A stretch of 64,000 bases of DNA from contig NZ_JACVHF010000001.1 of the NCBI RefSeq assembly GCF_014502795.1, forward strand, positions 62,001 through 126,000, given 5' to 3'. Below, piece by piece: positions 34,624 through 43,780 of this stretch (positions within the stretch are counted from its first letter, which is position 1; each line of letters begins with the position of its first letter). The notes beneath the pieces are model-generated. The model saw only the letters and a program-made list of their open reading frames with translations. It ran no database searches and was not told the origin of the DNA. Source of the DNA: Heliobacterium chlorum. GTDB taxonomy: Bacteria; Bacillota; Desulfitobacteriia; Heliobacteriales; Heliobacteriaceae. The position numbers were made by a program, and so were the translations under genes.

Positions 34624-36618
34624 ATGATCCAGGGCTCGAAGTGGTCTTTAAGTCGTAAGATGGTGCTGTTGATTTTATTGGTACTCGTCTTACCTATCGC
34701 AACTATTGGCCTCTATCTTTATGCCAACGTAACCAATGAGATGCTTGGCATTGAAAAAGAACGAACCACCAATTCAACACGAGCAGCCAAAAGCCTGATC
34801 GATAAAATGGGCAGCCGGCTCATGGATGCAATGAAACCGAATGCCTACTGGGCGGATAATCACAAGGCCGTCGGCGACAAGGATATCGCCTGGATCGAAG
34901 AAAATATCAACGTCATGACCGATGTGGTCTCCAATCTTCACATCATCTGTACGACTGATCTCGAAGGGAACGTGTTAAGCCAGGTCGGTGACGTCAAAGA
35001 ATTTTCCGGCAAGATGGCTGTTCCGGCCATCGCTGAGAGATTGAAAAAAGAGTCTAGTTTTTCCGGTCTAGTTCTGACCTCCAAAGGCTTGGCGATGGTG
35101 GCCGTCTCGAAAATCACCGACGAGCAGGGACAGGCGCCGCCGACAGGCGTCCTGATTTTCGGACGGATCCTCGATAACAAAGCCTTGGAAGACATCAAAG
35201 CCACCTTGCAGGAAGAGGTGGTTCTCCTGACAGGATCCGATCTATGTTTAACGACGATGCAAGAAGTTGCACCAGAGAAGTTAAAAGGGTATATGCCCGC
35301 CCTCATGGCTCCTAGTGCCGCAGATGTTTTCGAATCGACAGTCAAAAATAATGTGCTGACGTCACAAGTACTCTCCCACTTTACCGATATCGGCGGTCAC
35401 CCATTAGGGGTCATCTATATCGGTCATGTGGCCGAAGCGAACAGCCAAGTGGCCAACCAACTGAAAACAACGAGTCTGATGGCGGGTGCGGTGATCGCTC
35501 TCTTGCTTTTCGTTGTCATCATGCTTCTTCGCCGGCAGATCGTCAAACCGATAGACATGATGGCTGTAAATGCCAAAGAAATAGCAGATGGGACTTTACG
35601 TCAACCTGTCGAAGCTCAACTGGTCCGGCGGAACGATGAAATAGGCCAATTGGCTCAGGCTTTTGAGGCAATGCGGGCCAACTTACGGGAACTCATCGAA
35701 GGTGTATCCAACGTATCATCTTCCGTGGCCGGGCTATCGAAGGAACTGTCCCTGTCTGCCCAGGACACAGGCAAGGCCTCAAACCAAGTGGCGCAAGCGA
35801 TCAAAGAGGTGGCCGACGGTGCGGCCTATCAGTCGGAACATGTAGCTTCGATCTTGAAAATGATGAAGAATACGGAAGAACAGGTGGAGACGGGACAACA
35901 AGAAGCGCTGAAGACGGCCGAGAATGCCTTAGCATCTACCGAGGCGGCTCATCAAGGCCAGATGGTGATGGCCACGGCTATTTCAGGGTTAGGCCGGGTA
36001 AAAGAGACCGTCGAGGCTGCTACCCAATCGATCCAAAGACTGATGGTCCGTTCGGGGGAAATCAGCGATATCGTCACTATCATCGGAGACATCTCCAATC
36101 AGACGAACCTGCTCGCCTTAAACGCGGCGATCGAGGCAGCCCGAGCTGGAGAGCAAGGCCGGGGATTTGCTGTCGTCGCAGAGGAAGTTCGTAAATTAGC
36201 CGAAGAGTCCAAAGGATCGGCGGAAAAGATTACCCGGTTGATTCAAGACATCCTTGCCGAAACGGCAGAGACGGTCCGGGCCATGGAGTCGAACCGTGAA
36301 GCCGTCGACGGGCAGGTCGGAGCAATCCATCAGAGCGAACGGGCTTTAGTCACCATGGTTGGCAAAGTCGAACAGACAGAAGCGGACTCCCAGAAAATAC
36401 GCGAGATATTTGGCACGCTGAAGGGGAATGCCATCAGTGTTCTCGATTCCTTAAAAAGTGTGGCTGACATCACAGACGAATCCGCCGCGGCTTCCGAACA
36501 CGTAGCTGCAGCCGCAGAAGAACAGTCGGCTACGGTGGAGACGATCGCAGAAAACTCGGTAAAGCTGGCCGCACTGGCGGAGCGCATGCGGCAAGACATA
36601 AGCAAGTTTGAACTTTAA
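34624..36618 (+). CDS. Membrane chemoreceptor with CHASE4-like sensor, HAMP and signalling domain
   Basis: The 664-residue receptor has an N-terminal helix (about 12-32) and a CHASE4-like extracellular domain (about 45-285, with [11 protein letters not shown] and DIAWIEENI). A second helix (about 290-312), HAMP (313-365) and a full signalling domain (380-664) with tip [31 protein letters not shown] follow. The CHASE4 ligand is unknown. GGGAGG precedes the ATG, and the stop codon lies in the terminator stem. CheA/CheW are not encoded in this window. Confidence 0.93.
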   Translation: MIQGSKWSLSRKMVLLILLVLVLPIATIGLYLYANVTNEMLGIEKERTTNSTRAAKSLIDKMGSRLMDAMKPNAYWADNHKAVGDKDIAWIEENINVMTDVVSNLHIICTTDLEGNVLSQVGDVKEFSGKMAVPAIAERLKKESSFSGLVLTSKGLAMVAVSKITDEQGQAPPTGVLIFGRILDNKALEDIKATLQEEVVLLTGSDLCLTTMQEVAPEKLKGYMPALMAPSAADVFESTVKNNVLTSQVLSHFTDIGGHPLGVIYIGHVAEANSQVANQLKTTSLMAGAVIALLLFVVIMLLRRQIVKPIDMMAVNAKEIADGTLRQPVEAQLVRRNDEIGQLAQAFEAMRANLRELIEGVSNVSSSVAGLSKELSLSAQDTGKASNQVAQAIKEVADGAAYQSEHVASILKMMKNTEEQVETGQQEALKTAENALASTEAAHQGQMVMATAISGLGRVKETVEAATQSIQRLMVRSGEISDIVTIIGDISNQTNLLALNAAIEAARAGEQGRGFAVVAEEVRKLAEESKGSAEKITRLIQDILAETAETVRAMESNREAVDGQVGAIHQSERALVTMVGKVEQTEADSQKIREIFGTLKGNAISVLDSLKSVADITDESAAASEHVAAAAEEQSATVETIAENSVKLAALAERMRQDISKFEL

Positions 36619-36656
36619 AACCACAAGCCACCTCTTATGAGGTGGCTTGTGGTTTT
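36617..36656. terminator. 18-bp perfect hairpin shared by converging genes
   Basis: Eighteen base pairs with loop TTAT. It includes the stop codon region of the chemoreceptor on the plus strand and the last codons and stop of the 55-residue protein on the minus strand. Each side ends in TTTT. Confidence 0.9.
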
Positions 36657-36802
36657 CTGCGGAAGCGGATTTTACGGAAACGGAACCCCTGTGGCCGGCG
36701 TGAAAACTTGTCTAAACTCTTATCGCCCACGATCATTCCAAGGGCAACTCCGGTGAGCAATAACCCTAGTGAGCCAAAGAGACCCCGGAACATTCTACCC
36801 AT
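36635..36802 (-). CDS. Small membrane protein, 55 residues
   Basis: GGAGGTGTGCAGC precedes the ATG. The peptide has one N-terminal helix (MFRGLFGSLGLLLTGVALGM) and a basic arginine-rich tail (SRRPQGFRFRKIRFRRK). It would be anchored by the N-terminus with a cationic tail in the cytoplasm. Its final six codons form one arm of the shared terminator and the stop lies in the loop. It is the last gene after the zinc-ribbon gene. No family is recognised. Confidence 0.7.
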   Translation of the reverse strand: MGRMFRGLFGSLGLLLTGVALGMIVGDKSLDKFSRRPQGFRFRKIRFRRKPQATS

Positions 36803-36841
36803 GCTGCACACCTCCGAAGATAGTATGCAGAGGATCCGGAA

Positions 36842-37102
36842 TTATATGAACTGCCGGGGAATTTCCAAACGCCGATCGCTGCCGCATTGAGGGCATACCA
36901 ACAGGTGTACACAATCATGAGAACTGGCTTGTTGAAGATCTTCTCGGGTCATGTCCCCGTCAAGTTCATCGTCGATATCGTAAGGGCTGTAAGGTTGAGC
37001 GAAATCTTCCAACCGTCCTCGATCCTCCATGAGGGTGCTGCACCGGCGACAAGGGACAGAGATCCGAGCAATTCCGTTGCAAGCGGGGCACATCCATTCC
37101 AT
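36842..37102 (-). CDS. Small zinc-ribbon-like protein
   Basis: The 86-residue product has CPAC and CRRC pairs near the N-terminus and a CPQC near the end, consistent with one or two zinc ribbons. The middle is acidic (DIDDELDGD). The ATG at 37102 has AGGATGA upstream; the ATG three codons earlier abuts that site. It starts 10 bases after the FtsX-type permease gene ends and belongs to the same operon. Role unknown. Confidence 0.75.
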   Translation of the reverse strand: MEWMCPACNGIARISVPCRRCSTLMEDRGRLEDFAQPYSPYDIDDELDGDMTREDLQQASSHDCVHLLVCPQCGSDRRLEIPRQFI

Positions 37103-37112
37103 CACATTCATC

Positions 37113-38318
37113 CTATTCGTAGCGCAGAGCGCTGATGGGATCCAGTCGGGAAGCTTGCCGGGCTGGGTAGAGACCGAAGATTAAACCGATACCGGTTGCA
37201 CAGAGAATACCCAATAGGAAGGCTTCCGTCGATATGTTGCTAAACCAACTGCCCGTTGTTTTCCAACCGGCCCAGAAGATGAGGCCGTTGATGACGAAGA
37301 GGGAGAACAAGGATCCGAGAATGCCGCCGATGGCCCCTAGAAAAAGTGCCTCCAGTAAGAATTGAGCCATCACTTGATTCGGAGTTGCACCTAGGGCCCG
37401 GCGAATGCCAATCTCTCGGGTTCGCTCTCGAACGGAGACCAGCATGATGTTCATGATACCGATCCCTCCGACGGCGAGAGAGACCGAAGCGATACAGGTG
37501 AGAAAGGTCGTCAAAGTTCCCAGGATTTTTTCGCTGACCTTTAAAGCGTCATTTTGTGAAAAGACTTGAATGTCCTTTTGAGGGTGAGTTTTCGCAAGGA
37601 CTGATAAAATGCGCTCGCGGACCAGAGAAACTTTCTCTGGTTCATCGGCACGCACGAAAATGACACCAATATTGCGAAATCCGGAGATATCCTGAACGGC
37701 TGTAACCGGTGCCACGACGACTTGATCTCGGTCATGACCCAAGGTTCGTCCTTTCTCCTTCAACGTGCCAATCACTTGAAAGGTGGTTCCGTTAAGACGA
37801 ATCGTATGTCCCTCGGCATCGCCGTTGCCAAAGAGTTGGGCTTTTGTCTTCGAACCTAGAAGAACGACACGGCGGTGGGCCATGACTTCGCCGGGCTGAA
37901 AAAACCGTCCTCCCGCCAATTCGTAGTTTTGCACCTGCAAGAAATCGGCTGTGTCGCCATAGAGAGTGACATTAAGATTATTGTGGTTTGTCTCTGCCCG
38001 GGCTGGGATGGTTAAATTCGCATTGACGGTTTCGACGCCGTTGATCGTCTTTAATCGTTCTGCATCTCGCAAAGTCAAGTTCATTTTGATAAACCCCGGT
38101 CCATGTCCGCCGTCGTCCCGACCGGGCATGACCATGAGCAACCCTGAGCCCAACTCAGATATTTGCCCCGATACTTGACGACGGACCGTATCTCCCAGAG
38201 ACATGAGGGTGACTACGGCAAAAACTCCGATGACGATGCCAAGCACCGTTAGCGCTGAGCGCAGACGGTGAGCGATCAAGCCCTCGAAGGCCATCAGAAT
38301 AAACTCACGCAGGTTCAC
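37113..38318 (-). CDS. MacB-like ABC transporter permease
   Basis: The 401-residue protein has an N-terminal helix (about 18-40), an extracytoplasmic MacB_PCD domain (about 45-245) and three C-terminal helices with GIRRALGATPNQVMAQFLLEA, ending in LDPISALRYE. The start overlaps the upstream ATPase stop by four bases. With the adaptor and ATPase it makes a three-gene exporter; in Gram-positives such systems export peptides or small toxins. Substrate unknown. Confidence 0.92.
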   Translation of the reverse strand: MNLREFILMAFEGLIAHRLRSALTVLGIVIGVFAVVTLMSLGDTVRRQVSGQISELGSGLLMVMPGRDDGGHGPGFIKMNLTLRDAERLKTINGVETVNANLTIPARAETNHNNLNVTLYGDTADFLQVQNYELAGGRFFQPGEVMAHRRVVLLGSKTKAQLFGNGDAEGHTIRLNGTTFQVIGTLKEKGRTLGHDRDQVVVAPVTAVQDISGFRNIGVIFVRADEPEKVSLVRERILSVLAKTHPQKDIQVFSQNDALKVSEKILGTLTTFLTCIASVSLAVGGIGIMNIMLVSVRERTREIGIRRALGATPNQVMAQFLLEALFLGAIGGILGSLFSLFVINGLIFWAGWKTTGSWFSNISTEAFLLGILCATGIGLIFGLYPARQASRLDPISALRYE

Positions 38319-39055
38319 ACCAGTCTCCCGTCCTTTATAGTGATGATCCGGTCAGCCCAGCGGGCCACATCAGGGTCATGGGTCACCACAATGATCGTTT
38401 TCCCCTCTCGGTGCAGCGTGGAAAATAAGCGAAGAATATCTTTGCCTGTGCGTTGATCCAGGTTACCTGTTGGTTCATCGGCGAGAATCAAAGCCGGTTC
38501 AAGAGCCAATGCCCGGGCGATACCGACGCGCTGTCGCTCGCCGCCAGAAAGTTCATTGGGACGATGGTGAAGACGGTGGCCCAATCCGACGCGCTCTAAG
38601 AGATCTTTGGACCGTTCCCGGCGATCTTCGGTAGAGACACCGCCATAGAGCATGGGTATTTCTACATTGCGCCAAGCCGTCAAACGAGGCAGTAGATGGA
38701 AGGACTGAAAGACAAAGCCGATGGTTCGGTTGCGCACCTTGCACAAGTCCCGCTCAGCTAATTCGTCCACGTCTTGATCGGCCAACCGGTATCGTCCCCG
38801 GCTGGGTCGATCCATACAGCCGATGATGTTCATCAAGGTCGATTTGCCGCTTCCCGAAGGCCCCATAATGGATAGGGCCTCTCCCGGTCGGACCTGCAAG
38901 TCGATTCCTCGCAGCACCCGAAGGATCTGGGAACCATAGGGGAAATCTTTCCCTACCCCTTGTATGTCGATGAGCGGTTGCCCCGCGGCAGTCCTCCTAT
39001 TTGAGGTGCTCAACTTAACTAGTTCAGGTGGTAGAAGGTTTCTCTGTACGCTCAT
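38315..39055 (-). CDS. MacB/LolD-type ABC transporter ATPase
   Basis: The 246-residue ATPase has an N-terminal extension of about 25 residues, then Walker [13 protein letters not shown]-loop [17 protein letters not shown], signature [15 protein letters not shown] and Walker [13 protein letters not shown]. It overlaps the adaptor gene by four bases upstream and the permease gene by four downstream, indicating tight translational coupling. Confidence 0.95.
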   Translation of the reverse strand: MSVQRNLLPPELVKLSTSNRRTAAGQPLIDIQGVGKDFPYGSQILRVLRGIDLQVRPGEALSIMGPSGSGKSTLMNIIGCMDRPSRGRYRLADQDVDELAERDLCKVRNRTIGFVFQSFHLLPRLTAWRNVEIPMLYGGVSTEDRRERSKDLLERVGLGHRLHHRPNELSGGERQRVGIARALALEPALILADEPTGNLDQRTGKDILRLFSTLHREGKTIIVVTHDPDVARWADRIITIKDGRLV

Positions 39056-39939
39056 GTTTTCGTCCTTGTTTTAGAACGAACGCTTTGACCGGATGTCAAT
39101 TGCACACCATGGGGGATGATCACCCGGTCGCCTGGTTGCAGGCCTGATAAGACCTGGGCATAGTTATCATCGCGCAGTCCCACATCGACCTTGACGGCCG
39201 CAGCCCGTCCGCCCCGGAGCGCATAGACATAGGTATCGCCCCCTGTGTCCCAGAGCGAGTCTACGCTCACCCGTACGGCATCTTCTGTCTCCTCCAGGAT
39301 GACCCGACCTTCCGCTGTCATTCCCACATACAATTTCACCTGTGGCGGTACACTGAGCAGGACTCGAAAACCTTTATTCCCCTCATGGTCCCGGCTCACC
39401 ATTCGAGATATGTTGAGGACTTTTCCAGTGAAGGTCTCACCAGAATAACCGGTCAAGGACCACAGCACAGGTTGACCTTGACTCAGCTTCAATACATCGG
39501 TCTCGTCCACCATAGCTTGAATGACTAAGTCCGAAGGATCAGCCACCTCTGCCAAGGGCGTGCCGGGAGGGACCCAGCTTCCGTTAACCACTTTCTTTTC
39601 GATCAATTGGCCAGCAATGGAAGTCGTCAGGGACTGACCCCCCACCTGGGCAACCGCTTCGTTCGCCGATACTCGCTGTCCCTCCTCGACGAGCCACTCA
39701 ATCGGTCCGGGGAGTGAAGAAAAGATGGTGATCTGTCGCTTCGTCTTCACCTCACCGCTGATCCAAAGATCTTTTTGCACCGGGCCTTGATCGACAGCGA
39801 CTGTTTCCACTTCCGTCGGTCCGGGCAGCAAGTACCAGACGGTTAATAACAAAGCCAACAGGAGCAGCCCTCCGATCGAAGTCCGTGATGAGGGAAGTTG
39901 TTGAGGTTTGTATTTGAGCCAGATCTTGCTTACATTCAC
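39052..39939 (-). CDS. HlyD/MacA-like membrane fusion (adaptor) protein
   Basis: The 295-residue protein has one N-terminal helix (about 20-38), a barrel-sandwich hybrid half (EVKTKRQITIFS, VEEGQRVSANEAVAQVG) and beta-barrel and membrane-proximal segments (GVQLTSGQSV at the end). It lacks a long coiled coil, as in Gram-positive adaptors. The start is GTG after AGGAGGTGC. It is the first gene of the exporter operon and should link the transporter to the outside. Confidence 0.9.
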   Translation of the reverse strand: MNVSKIWLKYKPQQLPSSRTSIGGLLLLALLLTVWYLLPGPTEVETVAVDQGPVQKDLWISGEVKTKRQITIFSSLPGPIEWLVEEGQRVSANEAVAQVGGQSLTTSIAGQLIEKKVVNGSWVPPGTPLAEVADPSDLVIQAMVDETDVLKLSQGQPVLWSLTGYSGETFTGKVLNISRMVSRDHEGNKGFRVLLSVPPQVKLYVGMTAEGRVILEETEDAVRVSVDSLWDTGGDTYVYALRGGRAAAVKVDVGLRDDNYAQVLSGLQPGDRVIIPHGVQLTSGQSVRSKTRTKT

Positions 39940-39955
39940 GAAAGCACCTCCTATG

Positions 39956-39998
39956 AAAAAGAAAATACCAAAGGACCTAAGAAAGGTACCTTTGGTAT
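39956..39998 (-). terminator. Intrinsic terminator after the MidA-type gene
   Basis: ATACCAAAGG and CCTTTGGTAT arms, followed on the minus strand by TTTCTTTTT. Confidence 0.8.
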
Positions 39999-40029
39999 TT
40001 TTGCCTAATTTTTTCTATTCTATGAGCGC

Positions 40030-41208
40030 CTAACGCAATCGCAGCTGATGTAATCCCAGTAGCGAATCGGTATAAACCCCTTTGGACTGGATCAATACCT
40101 TAAAAATCTCCCCCATTCCGCCGGGCATGAGCAACTTTTTCAGGGCTTGGCGCTGCCGGAACTCTTGAACAGTCATCTCAGAGGTCGTGGCGAAGTCATC
40201 GGGGCGCAACAAACCGGACAAGAACCACATCTGATTCGTCAATCCGAGATTATGCCATCCCAACTCGGTGCCGACCTTTTGTAACGCTGAAAAATCCAGA
40301 TGGGCGGTCATATCCTTTTCCCCGGCCTCGGAGAGGGGATCAGGGTCAGCCCGGTGCTGGTGATAACACATGAGGGTACCGTCCATGCGGACGTTGTCGT
40401 ACAGTTCCGGTGCCTGGTGACCGTAATCGATCGTCAAGATGAATCCTTGCTGAAGCAGACCATCGACGGCAGAGAGCCAGTCGGTAGCCGCCATGTTTAC
40501 ATCCACCACCTGGCCTTCATCGAGGACGATATTCTCACCGCTGATATGTTGGTCTACCCAGGAAAGTAAACGAGGATCTGATAAAGGGCCTTTTTGCCAT
40601 TGAAAAGGTTCGTCCCCATCAGAGGAGTTGGTTACATATAATTCAACAAAACGGCCTTCCGTCCATTGAAGCCGGTGTACCGGTAATGCGTCCAGAAACT
40701 CGTTTGTCAACACACAGCCGCAGACGCCTTTCGGCAGTTCTTCCGGAGTGGACCAACCGTAAGAGCCGGCCATCGCTCGAGATGGTGCTTCATAGATAGG
40801 GTAAGGGAGGGAGCTTAGACGATCCCGCTGTTGCTGGCGAAGGGCGGGGCTGATTTCTACCAGATGATACAGGAGGGACTCCTTTAAGGGCTGGCTGGAA
40901 AGTGCCTCTAAGATGGCATGAGCGAGGAAACCTCGGCCGGGACCGAATTCCACTATATGAAAGGGGGCGGGTCGCTCGAGCTTTTCCCACATCTCTTCTA
41001 ATTGGCGGGCGATCAAGCGGCCGAAGAAGGGACTGATCTCAGGTGAGGTGATAAAGTCCCCGGCCGGGCCCATCGGCGGTTCCCCCGATGTGTAGTAGCC
41101 GTATTGGTGATGGTAGAGAGCCAGGTACATAAAGTCCCGAAAGGGAATGGCGCCCTCTTTTTCTATCGTCGAGAATATCTCCTGTTGAAGCGGTGTAAGC
41201 TGTGTCAT
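40030..41208 (-). CDS. SAM-dependent methyltransferase, MidA/NDUFAF7 family
   Basis: The 392-residue protein carries the MidA motifs: DFITSPEISPFFG near the N-terminus, SAM-binding VEFGPGRGFLAHAIL, ANEFLDALPVHR-like TNEFLDALP and LTIDYGH. Mitochondrial NDUFAF7 dimethylates an arginine of complex I; bacterial homologues lack a proven target. GAGGAGGCTTACC precedes the ATG at 41208; the in-frame ATG eight codons upstream overlaps that site. It is monocistronic with its own terminator. Confidence 0.9.
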   Translation of the reverse strand: MTQLTPLQQEIFSTIEKEGAIPFRDFMYLALYHHQYGYYTSGEPPMGPAGDFITSPEISPFFGRLIARQLEEMWEKLERPAPFHIVEFGPGRGFLAHAILEALSSQPLKESLLYHLVEISPALRQQQRDRLSSLPYPIYEAPSRAMAGSYGWSTPEELPKGVCGCVLTNEFLDALPVHRLQWTEGRFVELYVTNSSDGDEPFQWQKGPLSDPRLLSWVDQHISGENIVLDEGQVVDVNMAATDWLSAVDGLLQQGFILTIDYGHQAPELYDNVRMDGTLMCYHQHRADPDPLSEAGEKDMTAHLDFSALQKVGTELGWHNLGLTNQMWFLSGLLRPDDFATTSEMTVQEFRQRQALKKLLMPGGMGEIFKVLIQSKGVYTDSLLGLHQLRLR

Positions 41209-41339
41209 GGTAAGCCTCCTCAGATTCATCATACCATAGGCTGGAAGACGTCTCTATATACGAACAGAGGGGAAATGCAGTTCAGGACGATGTAAACTGT
41301 TAAGAATTATAAAAAAACTTGTAAGATTAGTCGAGAGCC

Positions 41340-41369
41340 TTGGCAAAGATTCCATCTGTTTGTTATGAT
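41340..41369 (+). promoter_or_regulatory. Sigma-A type promoter of the rubredoxin gene
   Basis: TTGGCA (41340-41345) and TATGAT (41364-41369) are separated by 18 bases, 28 bases before the start codon. Confidence 0.65.
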
Positions 41370-41396
41370 GATGCACAAGAAAGGAGTGATTTTCTG

Positions 41397-41555
41397 ATGA
41401 AAAAATATGGTTGTCTCGTTTGCGGCTATGTCTATGATCCTGCCAAAGGCGATCCCGATCACGGCATCGCTCCTGGAACGGCCTTTGAGGATCTTCCGGC
41501 TGACTGGGTTTGCCCTCTCTGCGGGGTAGGTAAAGACGAGTTTGAACCCCTATAA
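41397..41555 (+). CDS. Rubredoxin
   Basis: The 52-residue electron carrier has the four iron-binding cysteines in CLVCGY and CPLCGV, plus the conserved [12 protein letters not shown] and PADWVCP. AAGGAGTG precedes the ATG at 41397; longer in-frame starts are not needed. Rubredoxin passes electrons to peroxide- or oxygen-reducing enzymes, and the rubrerythrin-like gene 216 bases downstream fits that. It has its own promoter and terminator. Confidence 0.97.
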   Translation: MKKYGCLVCGYVYDPAKGDPDHGIAPGTAFEDLPADWVCPLCGVGKDEFEPL

Positions 41556-41571
41556 GCGAATCCCTATCTGA

Positions 41572-41612
41572 CCAACTGCCCCGCAAATCTCGGCGGGGCA
41601 GTTGGCTTTTTT
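41572..41612 (+). terminator. Intrinsic terminator after rubredoxin
   Basis: CCAACTGCCCCGC pairs with GCGGGGCAGTTGG, followed by CTTTTTT. Confidence 0.9.
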
Positions 41613-41691
41613 ATCGGTTCACGCATAGCTTATCTGTTTTCAGAGGATACTTAAAGCGAGTCACCGATAAGAAAAAAATTCTGAAATATGG

Positions 41692-41720
41692 TTGACAATC
41701 CCAATCTAAATAGTTATACT
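41692..41720 (+). promoter_or_regulatory. Consensus-like promoter of the rubrerythrin-like gene
   Basis: TTGACA (41692-41697), 17-base spacer and TATACT (41715-41720): close to the sigma-A ideal. Confidence 0.85.
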
Positions 41721-41734
41721 AAAAATGCACAAAA

Positions 41735-41754
41735 TTAGTAATAGTTATTATTAA
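41735..41754 (+). promoter_or_regulatory. A/T palindrome downstream of the promoter, candidate PerR/Fur-type operator
   Basis: TTAGTAATAGTTATTATTAA is a 20-base near-perfect palindrome (TAATA-GT-TATTA core), starting 14 bases past the -10 box. PerR and Fur sites are A/T-rich palindromes, and rubrerythrin genes are often peroxide-regulated, so PerR control is plausible. The match to the PerR consensus is partial. Confidence 0.45.
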
Positions 41755-41770
41755 TTGGAGGTATTTAAAT

Positions 41771-42190
41771 ATGGAACTCGTCAATGAAGTAAAACTAGGC
41801 GTCACGAAAGGCACTGTCGTAGAAGACGCCGTAAATGCGAACTTCCGCGGTGAGACACAAGAAACAGGTCTCTATCTGGCTATGGCTCGCCAAGCTCAAC
41901 GGCAAGGTTATCCGGAAGTCGCAGAAGTACTGAAGCGGATCGCTTGGGAAGAAGCAGAACATGCGGCTCACTTCGCCGAACTGAATGGCATGATTTCCGA
42001 ATCGACCAAAGAGAACATCGAAAAAATGCTGGCCGGAGAAATCGGCGCCAATAAAGGTAAAAAGATGGCCGCTACTGATGCGAAGAAAAACGATATCGAC
42101 GCTGCCCACGATTTCTTCGATGAGTCTTCCAAAGACGAAGCTCGTCATGCTCAAATGCTCAAAGGCTTGCTCGACCGCTATTTCAAATAA
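41771..42190 (+). CDS. Rubrerythrin-like diiron protein without rubredoxin domain
   Basis: The 139-residue protein is one four-helix bundle. Candidate diiron ligands are seen in [28 protein letters not shown] and [18 protein letters not shown]. The C-terminal rubredoxin-like domain of full rubrerythrins is absent. Such proteins reduce hydrogen peroxide using electrons from a separate rubredoxin, which is encoded just upstream. TTGGAGGTATTTAAAT precedes the ATG. A hairpin terminator follows. Confidence 0.93.
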   Translation: MELVNEVKLGVTKGTVVEDAVNANFRGETQETGLYLAMARQAQRQGYPEVAEVLKRIAWEEAEHAAHFAELNGMISESTKENIEKMLAGEIGANKGKKMAATDAKKNDIDAAHDFFDESSKDEARHAQMLKGLLDRYFK

Positions 42191-42217
42191 TCTAAAAAAG
42201 TAAAATGTCTTGGAAAG

Positions 42218-42249
42218 AAAACAGAGCTCACCGAGGGCTCTGTTTTTTC
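42218..42249 (+). terminator. Intrinsic terminator after the rubrerythrin-like gene
   Basis: ACAGAGC and GCTCTGT arms around TCACCGAGG, followed by T6. Confidence 0.85.
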
Positions 42250-42341
42250 ATTCAAGTTTATATTTTATTCCTTCCGTGAAGAGGTTTTATCGTTCCGATT
42301 AGCAAAATCATTAGATGTCAAGGATTACTAGCAGAACCCCT

Positions 42342-42477
42342 AACGCTTATAGAAAGGCTTATTTCCGTCAGAACCGTTGCACGTTGAGTTAAAATCTGGG
42401 GTGTAATGACGGAGCGAGCGATTTGGGTGGAACGGTGTCGTGACACCCTGATTTAGTACAAATGTATAATAAGCGTT
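42342..42477 (+). ncRNA. Candidate structured leader RNA upstream of the PHP/queD operon
   Basis: Four helices can be drawn: AACGCTTAT (42342-42350) with ATAAGCGTT (42469-42477), nine pairs closing the domain; TCCGTCA (42364-42370) with TGACGGA (42407-42413); GGTGTC-GT-GACACC (42434-42447), or instead GGGTG/CACCC (42425-42429, 42444-42448). The segment TGTAATGACGGAGCGA matches TGTAACGACGGAACGA at 6362 in 14 of 16 positions. It lies 46 bases before the PHP gene's start codon. It resembles no riboswitch class I can name. No terminator or anti-terminator is evident. Confidence 0.4.
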
Positions 42478-42522
42478 GAAGATATTTATCGTTTTGAGAA
42501 TCTACGAGGAAGGGGCATCTCT

Positions 42523-43374
42523 GTGAAAAGAATCGACCTACACACGCATTCGACGGCTTCCGACGGTACCCTCACACCGCGGGAACTTGTCCACAGGGCT
42601 CAGCGGGAAGGTGTCACCTTGATGGCACTCACCGACCATGACACAACGGACGGGGTGGAGGAAGCGAAAGCAGCTGGAAAAGAATCGGGAGTTCAAATCA
42701 TCGCCGGTGTGGAATTGAGCGTCAATCATAATGAACGAGAGATGCACATTTTAGGATATAATCTGGAAATCGACCATCCTGAATTGCGAGCAGGATTGAA
42801 AGAGCTTGTCGAACAGCGGAGCGAACGAAACCCAAAAATCATTCAACGCTTGCGGCAGTTGGGAATTCAGATTACTATGGAAGAAGTGATGCAAGAAGCG
42901 GGAAGCCAGGTTATTGGAAGACCCCATTTCGGTCGCCTTTTGGTCAAAAAAGGAGTCGTCTCATCTGTCGAAGAAGCTTTTGAGCGATTTCTCGCCAGCG
43001 GTAGACCGGCCTATGTCAAAAAGGAACGACTGCTTCCCGAAGATGGAATCGCCCTGATTCGTCGGGCTCAGGGGGTTCCGGTGCTCGCTCACCCTGTCTT
43101 TCTAGCAGAACGAACCTATGGAGAGCTAAAGGATCTCTTAACCAGGTTGAAAGCAGCCGGATTGGTGGGAGTTGAAGCCTATTATCCGGAACATTCCTTT
43201 GAAGACATCCAGATGTTCCTGCGACTTGCCCGAGAACTGGAGTTACAAGTCACCGGAGGCAGTGACTTTCATGGCACTAATCGGAACGCTCGTTTAGGCC
43301 GGATTTTACCGGATGGGGCACCGCTCCCGCCGGATCAGTGTAAAAAAATCGAGGAGTGGATCGCCCATGTATGA
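42523..43374 (+). CDS. PHP-domain phosphoesterase, TrpH/YciV (RNase AM) type
   Basis: The 283-residue enzyme has the PHP metal-binding motifs: DLHTHSTASDG, LTDHDTTDG, GVELSV, HILGYN, IGRPHFGRLL, LAHPVF and GGSDFHG. Homologues act on nucleoside 3',5'-bisphosphates and trim RNA 5' ends. The start is GTG after AAGGGGC. It overlaps the QueD gene by eight bases and heads a run of four co-directional genes with tight spacing. Confidence 0.92.
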   Translation: MKRIDLHTHSTASDGTLTPRELVHRAQREGVTLMALTDHDTTDGVEEAKAAGKESGVQIIAGVELSVNHNEREMHILGYNLEIDHPELRAGLKELVEQRSERNPKIIQRLRQLGIQITMEEVMQEAGSQVIGRPHFGRLLVKKGVVSSVEEAFERFLASGRPAYVKKERLLPEDGIALIRRAQGVPVLAHPVFLAERTYGELKDLLTRLKAAGLVGVEAYYPEHSFEDIQMFLRLARELELQVTGGSDFHGTNRNARLGRILPDGAPLPPDQCKKIEEWIAHV

Positions 43375-43759
43375 ACTGATCGTTCAGACCCATTTCGATG
43401 CAGCCCACTTTTTAAAAGAATACCCTGGAAAATGTGCGCAAGTTCATGGACATACGTGGCAAGTGGAAGTGACGATTGTCGGCAGGGAACTGGATAAATT
43501 GGGGATGTTGATCGATTTCGTCGACGTAAAGCGTGCCCTGACAGCGATTTGTGAACAGTTGGATCACCGGATGATCAATGAACATCCCTGCTTCCAACAG
43601 ACGAATCCGACAGCGGAGAACTTATCCCGGTTCTTTTGTGAAGAACTAGCATCATGGTTACAAGGAAATCACTCCCATCTCCGGGTCGGTGCCGTTCGGA
43701 TTTGGGAATCGCCCCGGGCATCGGTTCGATACATTCCGGAAGAGGAATGTACCGCTTAA
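43367..43759 (+). CDS. queD: 6-carboxy-5,6,7,8-tetrahydropterin synthase
   Basis: The 130-residue T-fold enzyme makes the pterin intermediate of queuosine biosynthesis from dihydroneopterin triphosphate. Zinc and active-site residues are visible: THFDAAHFL, the catalytic Cys in GKCAQVHGHTW and the C-terminal RIWESP. GAGGAG precedes the ATG at 43367; an in-frame start 18 codons earlier is not needed. Eight-base overlap with the PHP gene suggests coupling. No queE or queC lies in the window. Confidence 0.93.
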   Translation: MYELIVQTHFDAAHFLKEYPGKCAQVHGHTWQVEVTIVGRELDKLGMLIDFVDVKRALTAICEQLDHRMINEHPCFQQTNPTAENLSRFFCEELASWLQGNHSHLRVGAVRIWESPRASVRYIPEEECTA

Positions 43760-43780
43760 ATCACACCAAGGAGACAGGGA

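Noticed and set aside
42425..42448. GGGTGGAACGGTG resembles the T-box sequence
   Set aside because: The T-box core needs GGGTGGNACCGCG and a large stem I with specifier loop before it, then a terminator. The leader here is only about 140 bases, and the operon is not an amino acid gene set.
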